64,000 nucleotides of DNA from Penicillium oxalicum (taxonomy: Eukaryota > Ascomycota > Eurotiomycetes > Eurotiales > Aspergillaceae). The notes beneath the pieces are model-generated. The model was not told the origin of the DNA, made no database searches, and saw nothing but the letters and a program-made list of their open reading frames with translations. The position numbers were made by a program, and so were the translations under genes. Location of the stretch: positions 3,906,001 to 3,970,000 of the forward strand of contig NC_064651.1 in assembly GCF_001723175.1 (NCBI RefSeq), read 5' to 3'. Positions 1-10,096 of the stretch are shown piece by piece. Each line of letters starts with the position of its first letter. The first letter of the stretch is position 1.

Positions 1-843
1 GGGTCCCGTCATCCAGTCGGAGAATCGAACCCTTGTGCAGAGGCGTTGTTCAAAATCCGGAATTTGGAGGTTTGTTTTTGGGAGATGATAAGCGCTCTCG
101 GTCCAGGGGAAGCAGGGAAGTGCAAAGAGTAGAATTTGCGGGGAGAGAGAGAAGGAAAAGATAGATGGAAGAACTCTTTGGATAAGAGGAATTCTAGAAG
201 ATATCCATCCTATAAAATCATGGATACAATGGCCCCATGCTCCGAGTGAAGTGTTTAGCGGTAGGGACCTTATGGTAGAAATTCATTCGCGGTCGCTCTC
301 AGTATAGACGGCCCGCGCGTGGGAATTGATGCAGCGGGGGAGTGTCTTGCGCAGTCTACTGTAACTGAGACTTATCAATGTCGATATCTTTCTCAATAAA
401 CCTATTTATATCAAGTTGGCCAGTGCGAGGAGCGGCTGTACTGTAGTTCTTGCAGCGAGGCTGCGGGGTGAATCTTGATTTTGGAGAAAAAAAGCCTGAA
501 ACAGTGTCCATCATGCGTCGCCGACACACTCATCTCGACCGACTAGACTCCCCGTCACGCTTGTTCCCAAATATCACTTGCAACTAAGATCCGTTTTGCA
601 TCATTGAGCGCAATCATCAGAAGAGAAAAGACGAGATATATATCACTAGGAAAAGATCTTAATTGTCCGAGGTAAAATGATCATTGACGCTTTTGCGTGT
701 GCGCTCTTCTTGGGTATTGGTGATATCGTACAAGTCCGGTCTCCTATATCAAAATCGGATATTTCATGTGCCTCGCTGTTTCGTGTCAACGTCCTGTAGC
801 AAGCCCAGTGTCCGACTTGAGAGCAACAGCAGCAGCAGCAGCG

Positions 844-882
<39 letters not shown>

Positions 883-927
883 GTAGTAAAATAGTAATCT
901 TCATCCCAACTCTCTCGCCATCGAGTC
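1..927. other. Left-edge flank, no gene seen
   Basis: No reading frame here looks coding. It lies downstream of the OMS1-like gene and probably includes its 3' UTR. The only structured element is a compound trinucleotide microsatellite near 824-882, described separately. A TTCGA-like string near position 25 on the minus strand is not followed by a tRNA fold. Confidence 0.6.
824..882. repeat. Compound CAG/CAA trinucleotide microsatellite
   Basis: About five CAG/AGC units run into about a dozen CAA units on the plus strand. It lies about 45 nt beyond the stop codon of the minus-strand OMS1-like gene, so it is probably in its 3' UTR. The runs of N, L, V or A seen in its translations are artefacts of the repeat. 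Confidence 0.9.
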
Positions 928-2065
928 CTATGACTTGACTTCCTTCGCGTTGATCGCCGCTGGCTGACGAGGGCGCAACACGTACTTCCACGTGGTCCCA
1001 AAATGCCACCGTTTCTCTTCCACCACTTCCAGGCCACTCTCACGGACAATGGCGCCAATGTCCCGGTTCCACCAACATCCATGTCGATCTGCATGCGACG
1101 GTGCCAAGTTGTCCAAGATTCGATTCAGCCAGTCGTAGTGAGACCGTCCATGCTCCAACAGCAAGATCCGACCGCGTGCGGGCTCCGTGATCGCGCCCAG
1201 ATGTCGGAGCGTGGCCACGGGATCCGGCATGGAGCACAGGCCCATGGTCTGCACAATGGTGTCGTAGTACCGATCCTGATGCACCGCGGAGTCTCCTGCC
1301 CCGGGCGTGAGTTGTAGTCGCCGACGCAGAAAAGACGGGTTTCTCGACCGTCACGGTTGCAGCATCTTGTGCACGGAACTGCACACGCGTGAAATCAGGT
1401 CGCAGTTGTCGAAACTTCTCCTCGGCGATGGCGACCATCTGTGGGCTGAGATCCACCAGGGTCAGTGAGCGGCAGCCTCGAACGGTGCTCTTTCCCTCGG
1501 CGTCCACGCCGCGACGCTCACCGAGCTCGTAATACTCCAAGTTGCGCCCCGTCCCGCAGCTCACCTCGAGGACGTCGCCGCGCGCCATCCGAACGAGGTC
1601 CGCCCGCTTGGGTCCCATGCGCATCGCCTTCTCGGACAACTCAACTTCGGCATCAAAGGTACGGGCCGTGGCATTGTACCGATCTGACACGTCGGTGGGC
1701 ACGTCCAGGGACTGGGCCTTGGACACTTCGCGCGTGTACGAGGCATAGAGGTAGCCCGTGTACGTACTGATGACCAAGGCCGTGATGCCGAGGAAAGTCA
1801 GCGCACGCGGGGGATTCCATGAGAGGTTTTCTTGGGAGCTGCAGCCTCCGACTCGGCGCGGAGGCGCTCCTGGAACTTTTCCAGTTCAGACCGGGATGGT
1901 GTCTGTCTCTGTGAGGGGCTTGTTCTGGATCTGCGGGGGAAATTTCTGAGCTTTTTGTGTCCCAAGATGTGGATGCTGCTGCTGCTGGCGATGGCTTATA
2001 CATACATTGTTTGCGCGGTTCGGCGCGTTTTACTTTTGATGCCTCGGGCGAAGAAGAGGCGGCAT
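928..2065 (-). CDS. oms1: OMS1-like mitochondrial SAM-dependent methyltransferase, frame-interrupted
   Basis: This resembles fungal OMS1, an inner-membrane mitochondrial protein with a class I methyltransferase fold. Reading leftward one sees a proline/glutamine-rich N-terminus, a hydrophobic segment (ALTFLGITALVISTY, about 1790-1755), the SAM-binding motif VLEVSCGTGRN near 1570, and the C-terminal half (YYDTIVQTMGLC to the stop at 928). These pieces lie in different frames. Homology-style reading needs shifts near 1893-1900, at the T run 1827-1830 (one base short) and at the A run 1330-1333 (one base too many). There is also an in-frame stop about 30 nt after the candidate start ATG at 2065. 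The breaks are indels, mostly at homopolymers, which favours sequence error over decay. The true start is unsure. The gene is divergent to the oxidase at 2659. Confidence 0.75.
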
Positions 2066-2658
2066 TGTCGCCGGACAGTGGCGTGAAATACGCGTGATGA
2101 ATTCATTGCGAACGAGATGAGGCGCGATTCTCGGGCCTGAACGCCCGTCCCCGTGTCTCACGTGTCTTTGAACTGTCCGTGCCGCGTCAATCGCGCTTCG
2201 AGGTCGTCTCGTCTCCGGATCTCCTACACGCGAGGGAGTCTTACTCAAGCGCTTGGGCCCCTCATGCAACGGACTGGTCCGAGATCTCACGCTAAGGATG
2301 TTTAGATGCAGGACCCTGAGAAGGACGGCCCCCCGGCTTCACGATTACTCGTACTGTGGGGTACTCCGGATTTCCGGTCGTCTCAGACGTGACCAAAGAC
2401 GCAGTGTGCGCAACAGTTTTAGACTTTCAATCGAACCAAGTGGACGCGTGCAGTCGGTCAAGTCGGCACCGTTCCGGTCTCCCGGCAGACCACCGAAAGA
2501 ATCAGGAACCGGCCTGACACGGGACCTCCGTTATCGGCTATGAAAATGCACGTTTGACCCAAAAAAAAAGAGCCTAGTCCAAGGCTATACAGTTTGTACG
2601 ACAACCGTATGATTGCGATCGCGTTGAGACGGCCTCCCTCTTGAAGATCCAATTGATC
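2066..2658. promoter_or_regulatory. Divergent promoter region
   Basis: About 0.6 kb separates the divergently transcribed OMS1-like gene and the FAD oxidase. A CCG-N6-CGG arrangement at 2366-2377 resembles sites bound by Zn2Cys6 regulators, but this is a short match. No coding sequence is seen. Confidence 0.4.
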
Positions 2659-4364
2659 ATGAATCTACCATCCAACATTCTCATTGTTGGTGGAGGCGTC
2701 TTTGGCCGTAAGTCATGACCCGATTTCATCCTCCCTCGTGAGACACGGTGACAGTGGAGTCCGTGTATAAAGTGCGTCCAGCCGAGGGAGAAACCTAGTC
2801 GACAGTACCGCAGCCCCCCGTTGTCAATTCGGAAGGTTTTGATGGGCATTCGGCAACACGTTTCTCATGCAGGCCCCAAAGGCAACCCGTGAGCTCTGGT
2901 CGCGCATGATTGCTAAATGATCGTATAGTCTCCACGGCGCTTTCTCTGCGCGAGCGTCACCCGACCGCGCAGATCACCGTGGTTGAATCGGCACCTATTC
3001 CCAATCCCCACGGCTCGTCCGTGGACACCTCACGAATCGTCAGAGCCGACTATGCAAGTGCGGCCTACAGCAAGCTTGCAAACGCCGCCATCAAACAGTG
3101 GCGCTCCACCGCCTGGGGCGCAGAGGGCCGCTACACACAGAATGGCCTCCTGCTGGTCTATCCCGGGGATGGCGCGAGTGCCCAGGCTTACGCACGCAAA
3201 AGCTTTGCCAATGTCCGGGCCATTGAGGGCGACAACGTGATCTTCCTTCCGTCCAAAAAGGATGTGCTGGACGTGGTTCCAGCCTACGGTGAGGATCTAG
3301 ATGTGGCGGCAGGCTACGTGAACTGGGGATCTGGATGGAGCGATGCCGCTGCTGGAGTGCGGTATGCGAAGCAGCGGCTTGATGCCGATGGTCAGGTCAA
3401 ATTCAAGAGGGCAGAGGTGGACACACTCCTTTATGATTACTCGGGGGCGAGGCCCCGAGTGAGCGGTGTCTCTCTGGTGGGCGGAGAGACGCTCGAGGCA
3501 GACTTGGTGATTCTGGCCACGGGGGCGTGGACGGGCAGATTGGTCGACATGCGAGGCAAAGCCGTGGCTACCGGTCAAGCGATCGCGTATATCAAAATCT
3601 CAGATGCGGAGCAGAAGGCACTGGAGCATCTGCCGACCATCTTGAATTTTGCAACAGGAATATTCATCATTCCACCGCGCGATAATCTGCTCAAGATTGC
3701 ACGACATGCCTATGGATATCGAAATCCGACCACAGTCCCCATTCCGGGCGCCAACAGAACCGGTGAGACCATGGCGGTCAGTATTCCTGCCACCGACGTG
3801 CCCGTCCCCATGGAGGGAGAAGAGGCTTTCCGAGAAGCACTGAAACAACTGCTACCTCGACTGGCTGACCGACCCTTTGTCCAAACTCGTCTTTGCTGGT
3901 ACACCGACACGTAAGTGGACCATTCATGGATTCTCTGGCGTGACGCAGCTAGTTTCTCTGTACCGGAACTTCTGAGCTCGTCATCAAGGGGGGTGGCGGA
4001 CGGAGTGGTGCTGCCAGTCTCCCCTCCCTGGTTTCTAGGTTGAGGTATTAACATATCGAACAGACCCAAGGGTGATTTTATCATCTCGTACCACCCCGAG
4101 TGTGACGGCCTCTTCCTCGCAACGGGTGGGAGTGGACACGCATATAAATTCTTCCCCGTTATCGGCGACAAGATCGTCGATGCACTAGAGGGAACCCTCG
4201 AGCCAGAGCTGCGGGATCTGTGGACATGGACGGGACCGGTCCCAGCGGATGCAGCCATGGAACAAATCTTTGATGGAGATGGCAGCCGGTCTGGATCCAG
4301 AGACTCTATCCTGCAGGAGGAGTTGGCCAAGACCAAAAAGGCAAACAGAAAGGGTGTGCTCTGA
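2659..4364 (+). CDS. FAD-dependent amine/amino-acid oxidase, MSOX (sarcosine/saccharopine/fructosyl-amine oxidase) family
   Basis: A flavoenzyme that by family oxidises secondary amines (sarcosine, pipecolate, saccharopine or Amadori compounds) with release of H2O2. The exact substrate cannot be read. Three exons: 2659-2707, 2929-3910 and 4064-4364, giving 443 residues. Splicing rebuilds the Rossmann motif VGGGVFGLSTALSLRER at the N-terminus, with GG-G and a downstream acidic ESA. VILATGAWTG is the second FAD-contact motif. RLCWYTDTPKGDF near the C-terminus carries the Cys that binds FAD covalently in this family, and GGSGHAYKFFPVIG follows. Intron 1 is 221 nt and intron 2 is 153 nt, both GTAAGT...AG. 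The C-terminus KGVL is not a clear PTS1, unlike many peroxisomal relatives, so a cytosolic location is possible. It is convergent with TBP. Confidence 0.9.
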
Positions 4365-5289
4365 TCGCAGCCAATGTCAAAATATGGAAGGCTGAGGGTG
4401 AAGCTTCCTCACGATGGAAGGAGTATAATATATACCTGACTACCTGGCTAATTCCGACTGCCTATGACCGTCGGGGAACAGCCCGTGGCTCGGCCCAGTC
4501 TTGATCTTTACTACAGATAGCGATTATATACATGCATATGGACATACATTAGACTTACAGCGCGTTGCAGCTTGCAAGGTTACCAATACATATAATGGCG
4601 TTCGATGTTCTGGTCGCAAGCATCCGCTTGGGGATCCAGGGGCGGAAGAAGATACACACAAGATTACAGCGAACTAGGTGGCTCTTCGAGTAGTGTGGTC
4701 ATTGAAATTTTCACTTACAAAAAAAAGCGAAGGAGTATGAATACTGCAACTTCGCATTTCTTGTAGACGAGAGTAATAAAAGCAAGGATAAACCTCTCCG
4801 CAACCCTCTCATTATTTTTTTGGGCCCCCGACAGTACCACGTCGCAGGAATGTTCATCAGGTAAGAAATAGAGAAGAGACCAAGTCTCAACCAGCGCACG
4901 ACGACACGCTCACCTCCCTTGCGTCATGCAGCAATCTAATTGTAGAGGGAGTCAAGTGCGATTGAAAAAAAAAGAAAAGAAAAAAGAAACCTCATCACCC
5001 AGAGTCGCTAAAACGCCGAATAATGCTTGCGTGAAAGAACAAAAAATCGTAAGGAAGCCATGGCCCCAGTGTGAGGGGAAAAAAGGAAGGAAAAAAAAAA
5101 GCAAAGCCCGTGCTCGCAACAGTTCGACCGAGTCTGTGTTGTCAACTGAGTGCATCACCGGGCCACGCATTAGACGAGAGAAAGAAGCAAGGTGCAAGAA
5201 AGCAAAGAGGGATAAGAGATGTTGTTACAATGAGGTCAAGGTGGAGGGGAAGGGGGACTCCATGGGGCAAGAATGGATGGTGGAACACC
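4365..5289. other. Convergent intergenic region
   Basis: Holds the presumed 3' UTRs of the FAD oxidase (+) and TBP (-). It contains A/G-rich stretches around 4965-5100. No conserved reading frame is seen. Confidence 0.6.
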
Positions 5290-6332
5290 TCAAACTTTGC
5301 GGAAGTCTGTGAGAACAACGTTAGTCGAACTATTCACACACACCGGACTCACCAGGCTCAAGTGGGGGTCGAAAGAGCCAGATACCAGAACCACTTACCA
5401 GAGAGTACAGGGTAGATCAGCTCGAAGGCCGAGTAGATCTCCTCACGCACTTTGGCGCCAGTCAAAACGATCTTACCACTGACGAAAATCAAGAGCACAA
5501 TCTTGGGCTTCATCATTCGGTAGATCAGACCGGGGAAGAGCTCAGGCTCGTAGGAGCTGAAATGGTGGTGACGAGAGGCCAACCCTTCCAAGCGGATGGG
5601 GAACTTGATATCGCAGGAGCCGACAATGTTCTGGATCTTGAAATCCGTGAACTTGGCGTTGAAACCGAGCTTCTGGATGATGCGGGCATACTTGCGCGAC
5701 GCAAGCTTGGAGTCATCCTCGGACTTGGCACCGGTGACCACCATCTTGCCGGAGGCGAAGATCAGGGCGGTGGTCTTGGGCTCTCGGATACGCATGATGA
5801 CGGCGGCGAAACGCTATTGCACAGCAAGAAAAAAGAGAGACCAGTTCAGCCACACTGTACCCTGAATGTTTGACACAATTTCAGGGAAGGTGTGATATAT
5901 ACCTTTGGATTGTACTCAGCATTGCGCGCGTGCAACGCAATAGTCTTGAGATCAAGACGGCAGTCCAAGTTGACAGTCGCCACGATATTCCTTTTCAGGT
6001 GGAAGAGACATCTCAGCCAGTGATTTCTTTGGGAGTGGGAACACAAAGAGACACGTGGGAACAACAGATGATACTCACTGCAAGGTAGGCACAATGCCGC
6101 TGGGGTTATTCTGGTTGACAGCACCGGGAGTTGCAGCTGGAGTCGCGGGCGTCACCCCGTTGCCATCACTGGCATTTCCTCCATTGTGCTGCTGACCGTT
6201 GACTGCCTGAATCTCCTTCTCCGACGATGGTGGAGTGAGATCACCAGCTCCACCAGGGAAGGAGAGCGAAGAGGGCGAGGTAAATGCGCGGGCCTGTTGC
6301 GCGTTTGACGGGTGGGTTGTGAGCGAATCCAT
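5290..6332 (-). CDS. tbpA: TATA-box-binding protein (TBP)
   Basis: The general transcription factor that nucleates TFIID, and also serves Pol I and Pol III. Four exons on the minus strand: 6332-6079, 5990-5903, 5813-5399 and 5306-5290, giving 257 residues. The N-terminal ~85 residues are variable (S/P/G/N-rich). The saddle core follows with both direct repeats: [18 protein letters not shown]... then [18 protein letters not shown]..., each ending in a FASGK/FVSGK-VVTGAK/VLTGAK type motif, plus [16 protein letters not shown]. Only the variable N-terminus differs from textbook TBP. The last exon is just 17 nt and supplies DFRKV-stop, rebuilding the conserved end YPVLSDFRKV. All three introns are 88-92 nt with GTGAGT, GTATAT and GTAAGT donors. 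A single essential-type gene with no breaks. Confidence 0.97.
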
Positions 6333-9300
6333 TTTGATGGATGAGTGCGGTCACAGTGTCAAAAAAGTAGAAGTGTGTCACCGTATCAGTGTGAATCACA
6401 GCTATTCTGGAGTCAGCGAGGAAGCCAGCAAGTTGACAACATGAGATAGAGGTGACGATGACACGACGCCGAGAATTCAACGTCAAAAGCGGTGGAGAGA
6501 GCGGTGGCAGAAGTGCCTGACAAACAAAAACTCACCAGAAGAGGTCGGGAGATGGACAAGTGAATGTATCCCCCAGGTGAGCAAACACGCCGAGATCGAC
6601 TGATCAGACGTGGGCAAAGACTTCACAGACCGAAGATCCGAATCAAGGGTTGCAAAGACCAGAAAAGCACACTAAAGTGTTTTCTGTTTGGACGGACAAG
6701 TGGGAACAAGGAATCAAGAGAGCAAACAATGGATTTTTTTTTTTGGTTTCAGGTTTGGTGAGATGATATCCTTGCGCTCGCACTCTGGTATTTTTTTGGG
6801 GAGGAAGTGAATGAGATCTTGAGTCTATCTGAATGAAAGTGGTGGAGAGCACGACCCTGGATGAGAGGACTGGGGGAGCTTGCTTCCAAATTAGGCAGGT
6901 CTCCGGTATCAGGTGAAGATACGCTGGAGACAAGGACCTGATGATCTGCTTGAATTGGTATGGGTCTCGTATTCTTTAATTATTTTTTCCCACGAAGAAA
7001 AAATAATTGAAAGGATATGAGCGGCTTCCCGAAGAGTCAAAGATGAAACCCTTGAGTGGACTCAGGGTCTAGATTAGTCGGGGAGGAGAGTAGGGAAGCG
7101 TGGAGGTTGATGCAGCGGATGCCAAGACCGAGACGGGAATCCCAAAAATCGCCCAAGCAGATGGGTGCGGGAGGGAGGGCCTTTATATAGTGCTGACATT
7201 CTGCCCGCGTCAGGGGGAGGCTGGGCCCGCCTGAGTGGCGGCAAAAGCAGCGAGAGATGCCTTTTCGTTCCACCCATTTCCACCCATGGCTGCTAAGCAC
7301 CACTCAGCATCCACTCCTCCGCCACTAGATTACACATGGCTCCACTAGAGAGCCGTTAGCGGCTTGGAGACTGGCCGATGAGGCCAATGAAACCGGGCCA
7401 AAGGCTGAGAAGTCGATGATTCGTTGTGATGAGACCCGCCTTGATTCATCCGGCGTGCTGAATGGCCATTCCGCCCTTGCTTGGCTCCTCACTCGACCCT
7501 CGATGATTCTCAGTCGTCTTTGGCCGTACCGCGGCTACAGCCATTGGGCGTCCAGTTCGCGAGCCTCCTGCAGCTGAAAGTTGGACCCGTCTCATCCTGT
7601 TTGGGAGTAGGGTCCAATCATCGTCGCCCACCGCTCCATGGCTACTCCCTGGACGTGAACACGACGCGCACGATCGTCTTGCGGCTTGAAGCGATGGAGA
7701 CGTGTGTGAGGTGTTTTACGCGCTCACCTGGTTCTTTGGATCAACCGGTCGCTTTTCGATCTTCCCACGGGCCATATTCATGCACTAAATAGGAGGTCTC
7801 TGGGTCTCATCCTGATTGTTTTGTTTTTTTTTTTTTTTGGATCTGGTCAACCATCTGTCCCTGGCTCCAGCCGAGTATGTTTGGAACAAACATGCCTTCA
7901 TGATGACTGGTTGAGTATGACTCACAACTGCCTGTGACATGCATGGATTGACGGATTTGCTGGCATCCTCACTCACCTCCAGGCGACAACCAGCCCGATT
8001 GCTCCGGTCGCCTTGGTCAAATGATGGCATTTTTTGTGATGGTCGGAGGACCTGAATCCCCAACACCTTGGAGGACAGGTGGCAGTGATCAAACGAACAA
8101 AGAGATGGGAGGTGCAAGGTCTCAGATTCAAACTTTCGACTATCGAGTGAATTGCTGGTCGAGGCGGAATTACATACTTTGTGTATGTATTATTGTATGC
8201 ATTACAGTATGTATTGCATCGACCAGATCTCGACCCACCGATTCGCCAGCCGTCGAGTTGAACGAGAATTCATCCGACAGAGTGACAACCGAACCTCCAT
8301 GTGCATCCACCCAACATGCAGATGACCGTGTGCCTGTGAAGTTCTCTGGCTGACGCCCTTGCTCTTGAAGGAGCCGTCGGATAGGTACAGTATCAACAAA
8401 AAAAAAGGAAAACAACAGTCTGCTCATCTCAAGACATATCCTATGCGGGTCACGACCCTCGGCAGGCGACAGACGTGGTCCAGTCTTACCTGGCTTGTTG
8501 AATCATCCTCACCAACGACCAAGTACACCATGGCGGTGCAGAGTGTCCAAACATTCCTACTGCTTATGCGGTAACTGTATGGGCACATGGAACACAAACC
8601 ATACCGACGACTGAAAATGCCGAGCATTTTCCTTGACTTTGGTATGTTAGATACCATACCCGGCCTTGCCGCCGTACAGGTGCCTTCACATTCCTGTGCC
8701 TCTCCGGTATTCGATTCTGAAACTAGAGATATGTATGTACAGGACGGTTCCGTCTCAGAGTCCATGTACGACCAAAGAAAAACTACGGTAGGACTATGGT
8801 ACACACCGGGTCAAGGAACTCGTTGCGCCATCGATTCAGTATAGAGTCTTTCTAGTCTGTCGTTCAGGTCTAAGATAGGTACAGAAGGACTCGACTCTGC
8901 TATCTGCTTTGAACAAACCTCCATAGTTAGCACTCGACCTGATGATCTCACCAACTGTCCAGGATGCTGCGAGCAGATAATGGGCCCAGAGGCCATCTCT
9001 CAGTAATATGCAATGGCTTCGATGGATGAAGTGGTTACACACAGCTACATACAGCACTTTTTGGAGTAGAAAGTTGATATGGTATTTGATTTTTCGTGCT
9101 GTACATACATCTGACGTTCGAAGGAGTCCGAGGAGTTACTTGCTCACTTGTTGCAGGCTGCTAACTAGCCAAGGCGGCTGTCACATGGGGTTTCAAGCAT
9201 CCCAGGCAGCCGGGGGTGGTGAACCTACGTATGATGCGTATCTGATTTGCCCGCGTACCCATTGAAGAATAGAACTTGGTCCAACCCCACGGCGCTCCTC

Positions 9301-10096
9301 TATCAGACCGAGCGGACTGCAGACTCTTTTTCAGCTCTTCACACCCGTCTCATGATAGTCTTTAGCTCTTGAAAATTCAGCCAAGTCGAGATAGGCTGGT
9401 CCTCTTTGGTGCCTGGGCTCTCCAGAAATCGATGATGTCAAGATCACCACATGCAAGTGACAAAGAAACGTCTCATATACAGAAGCTTGCATGTGATAAA
9501 GCCGAGTACCAAACAGGTTCAAAAAAAAGTCTAACACGAAGATTTGACAAGGACAGCCTGACGCCAAAACCTGATATACTCACGCTCGAGCGTTTGTAGA
9601 GTACCGACCAATGATCGGTGAATATTTTGATGAATGTAGTCTGTAGATTGCATCTGGGCATTAGTAGACATACTATACCCTCCCACACCAGGTCAGAACC
9701 TCTTGTTCACCCATGTGGAAACTTCCCCAGTCTTTCAGGGGAGCCCTCGTGAATCTCCGAAGACCTCCGGCAGTCTGGGGCAGGAAAATGGGAACGCGAC
9801 CGTCGGGGGCAGAGATTCGATTTACCAGCGCTGTGATTGGTAGCCGAACCTCGGCCAGGCGGTTTTCGGCGCTCTGGAGCACCCGCAACAAGACTCGGCT
9901 ATTCAAGGCTCAACCTCGTCCCCAAACGTTCACAGCATTTCCCCTCATACTGTAAGACCAACTCCGCCAATCTTCAACGCGTCTCTCACTTGACTCGGGA
10001 TACGGTCATCGCCGGGAGGACTTTTCTGCACCTGTACTGCAATTGATCTTCGCTTAGATTTTTTTTCTCTGCGTGATCACAGACCGTGCGCTCACC
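6333..10096. other. Long divergent intergenic region
   Basis: This 3.8 kb stretch separates TBP (-) and ETF-QO (+). Only short frames without recognisable domains occur on either strand. It includes a strong AT-rich hairpin (6978-7008) about 650 nt upstream of the TBP start. The part next to each gene presumably holds promoters and 5' UTRs. I see no tRNA, repeat element or broken gene. Confidence 0.6.
6978..7008. repeat. Perfect 12-bp inverted repeat (hairpin)
   Basis: The arms AATTATTTTTTC (6978-6989) and GAAAAAATAATT (6997-7008) pair perfectly around a 7-nt loop, and CTTT/AAAG on the outside extends the stem with one bulge. It lies upstream of TBP. On DNA it could form a cruciform. In RNA it would be a moderately stable AU stem, and on either strand one arm ends in a U run, as in intrinsic-terminator-like structures. 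Its function is unknown. Confidence 0.75.

Noticed and set aside
1..60. Minus-strand GGTTCGATTCT string resembling a tRNA T-loop
   Set aside because: The flanking five bases do not pair as a T stem and no anticodon or D arm fits.
8424..8804. 126-codon minus-strand frame in the TBP/ETF-QO spacer
   Set aside because: No domain, no splice partners; composition looks random.
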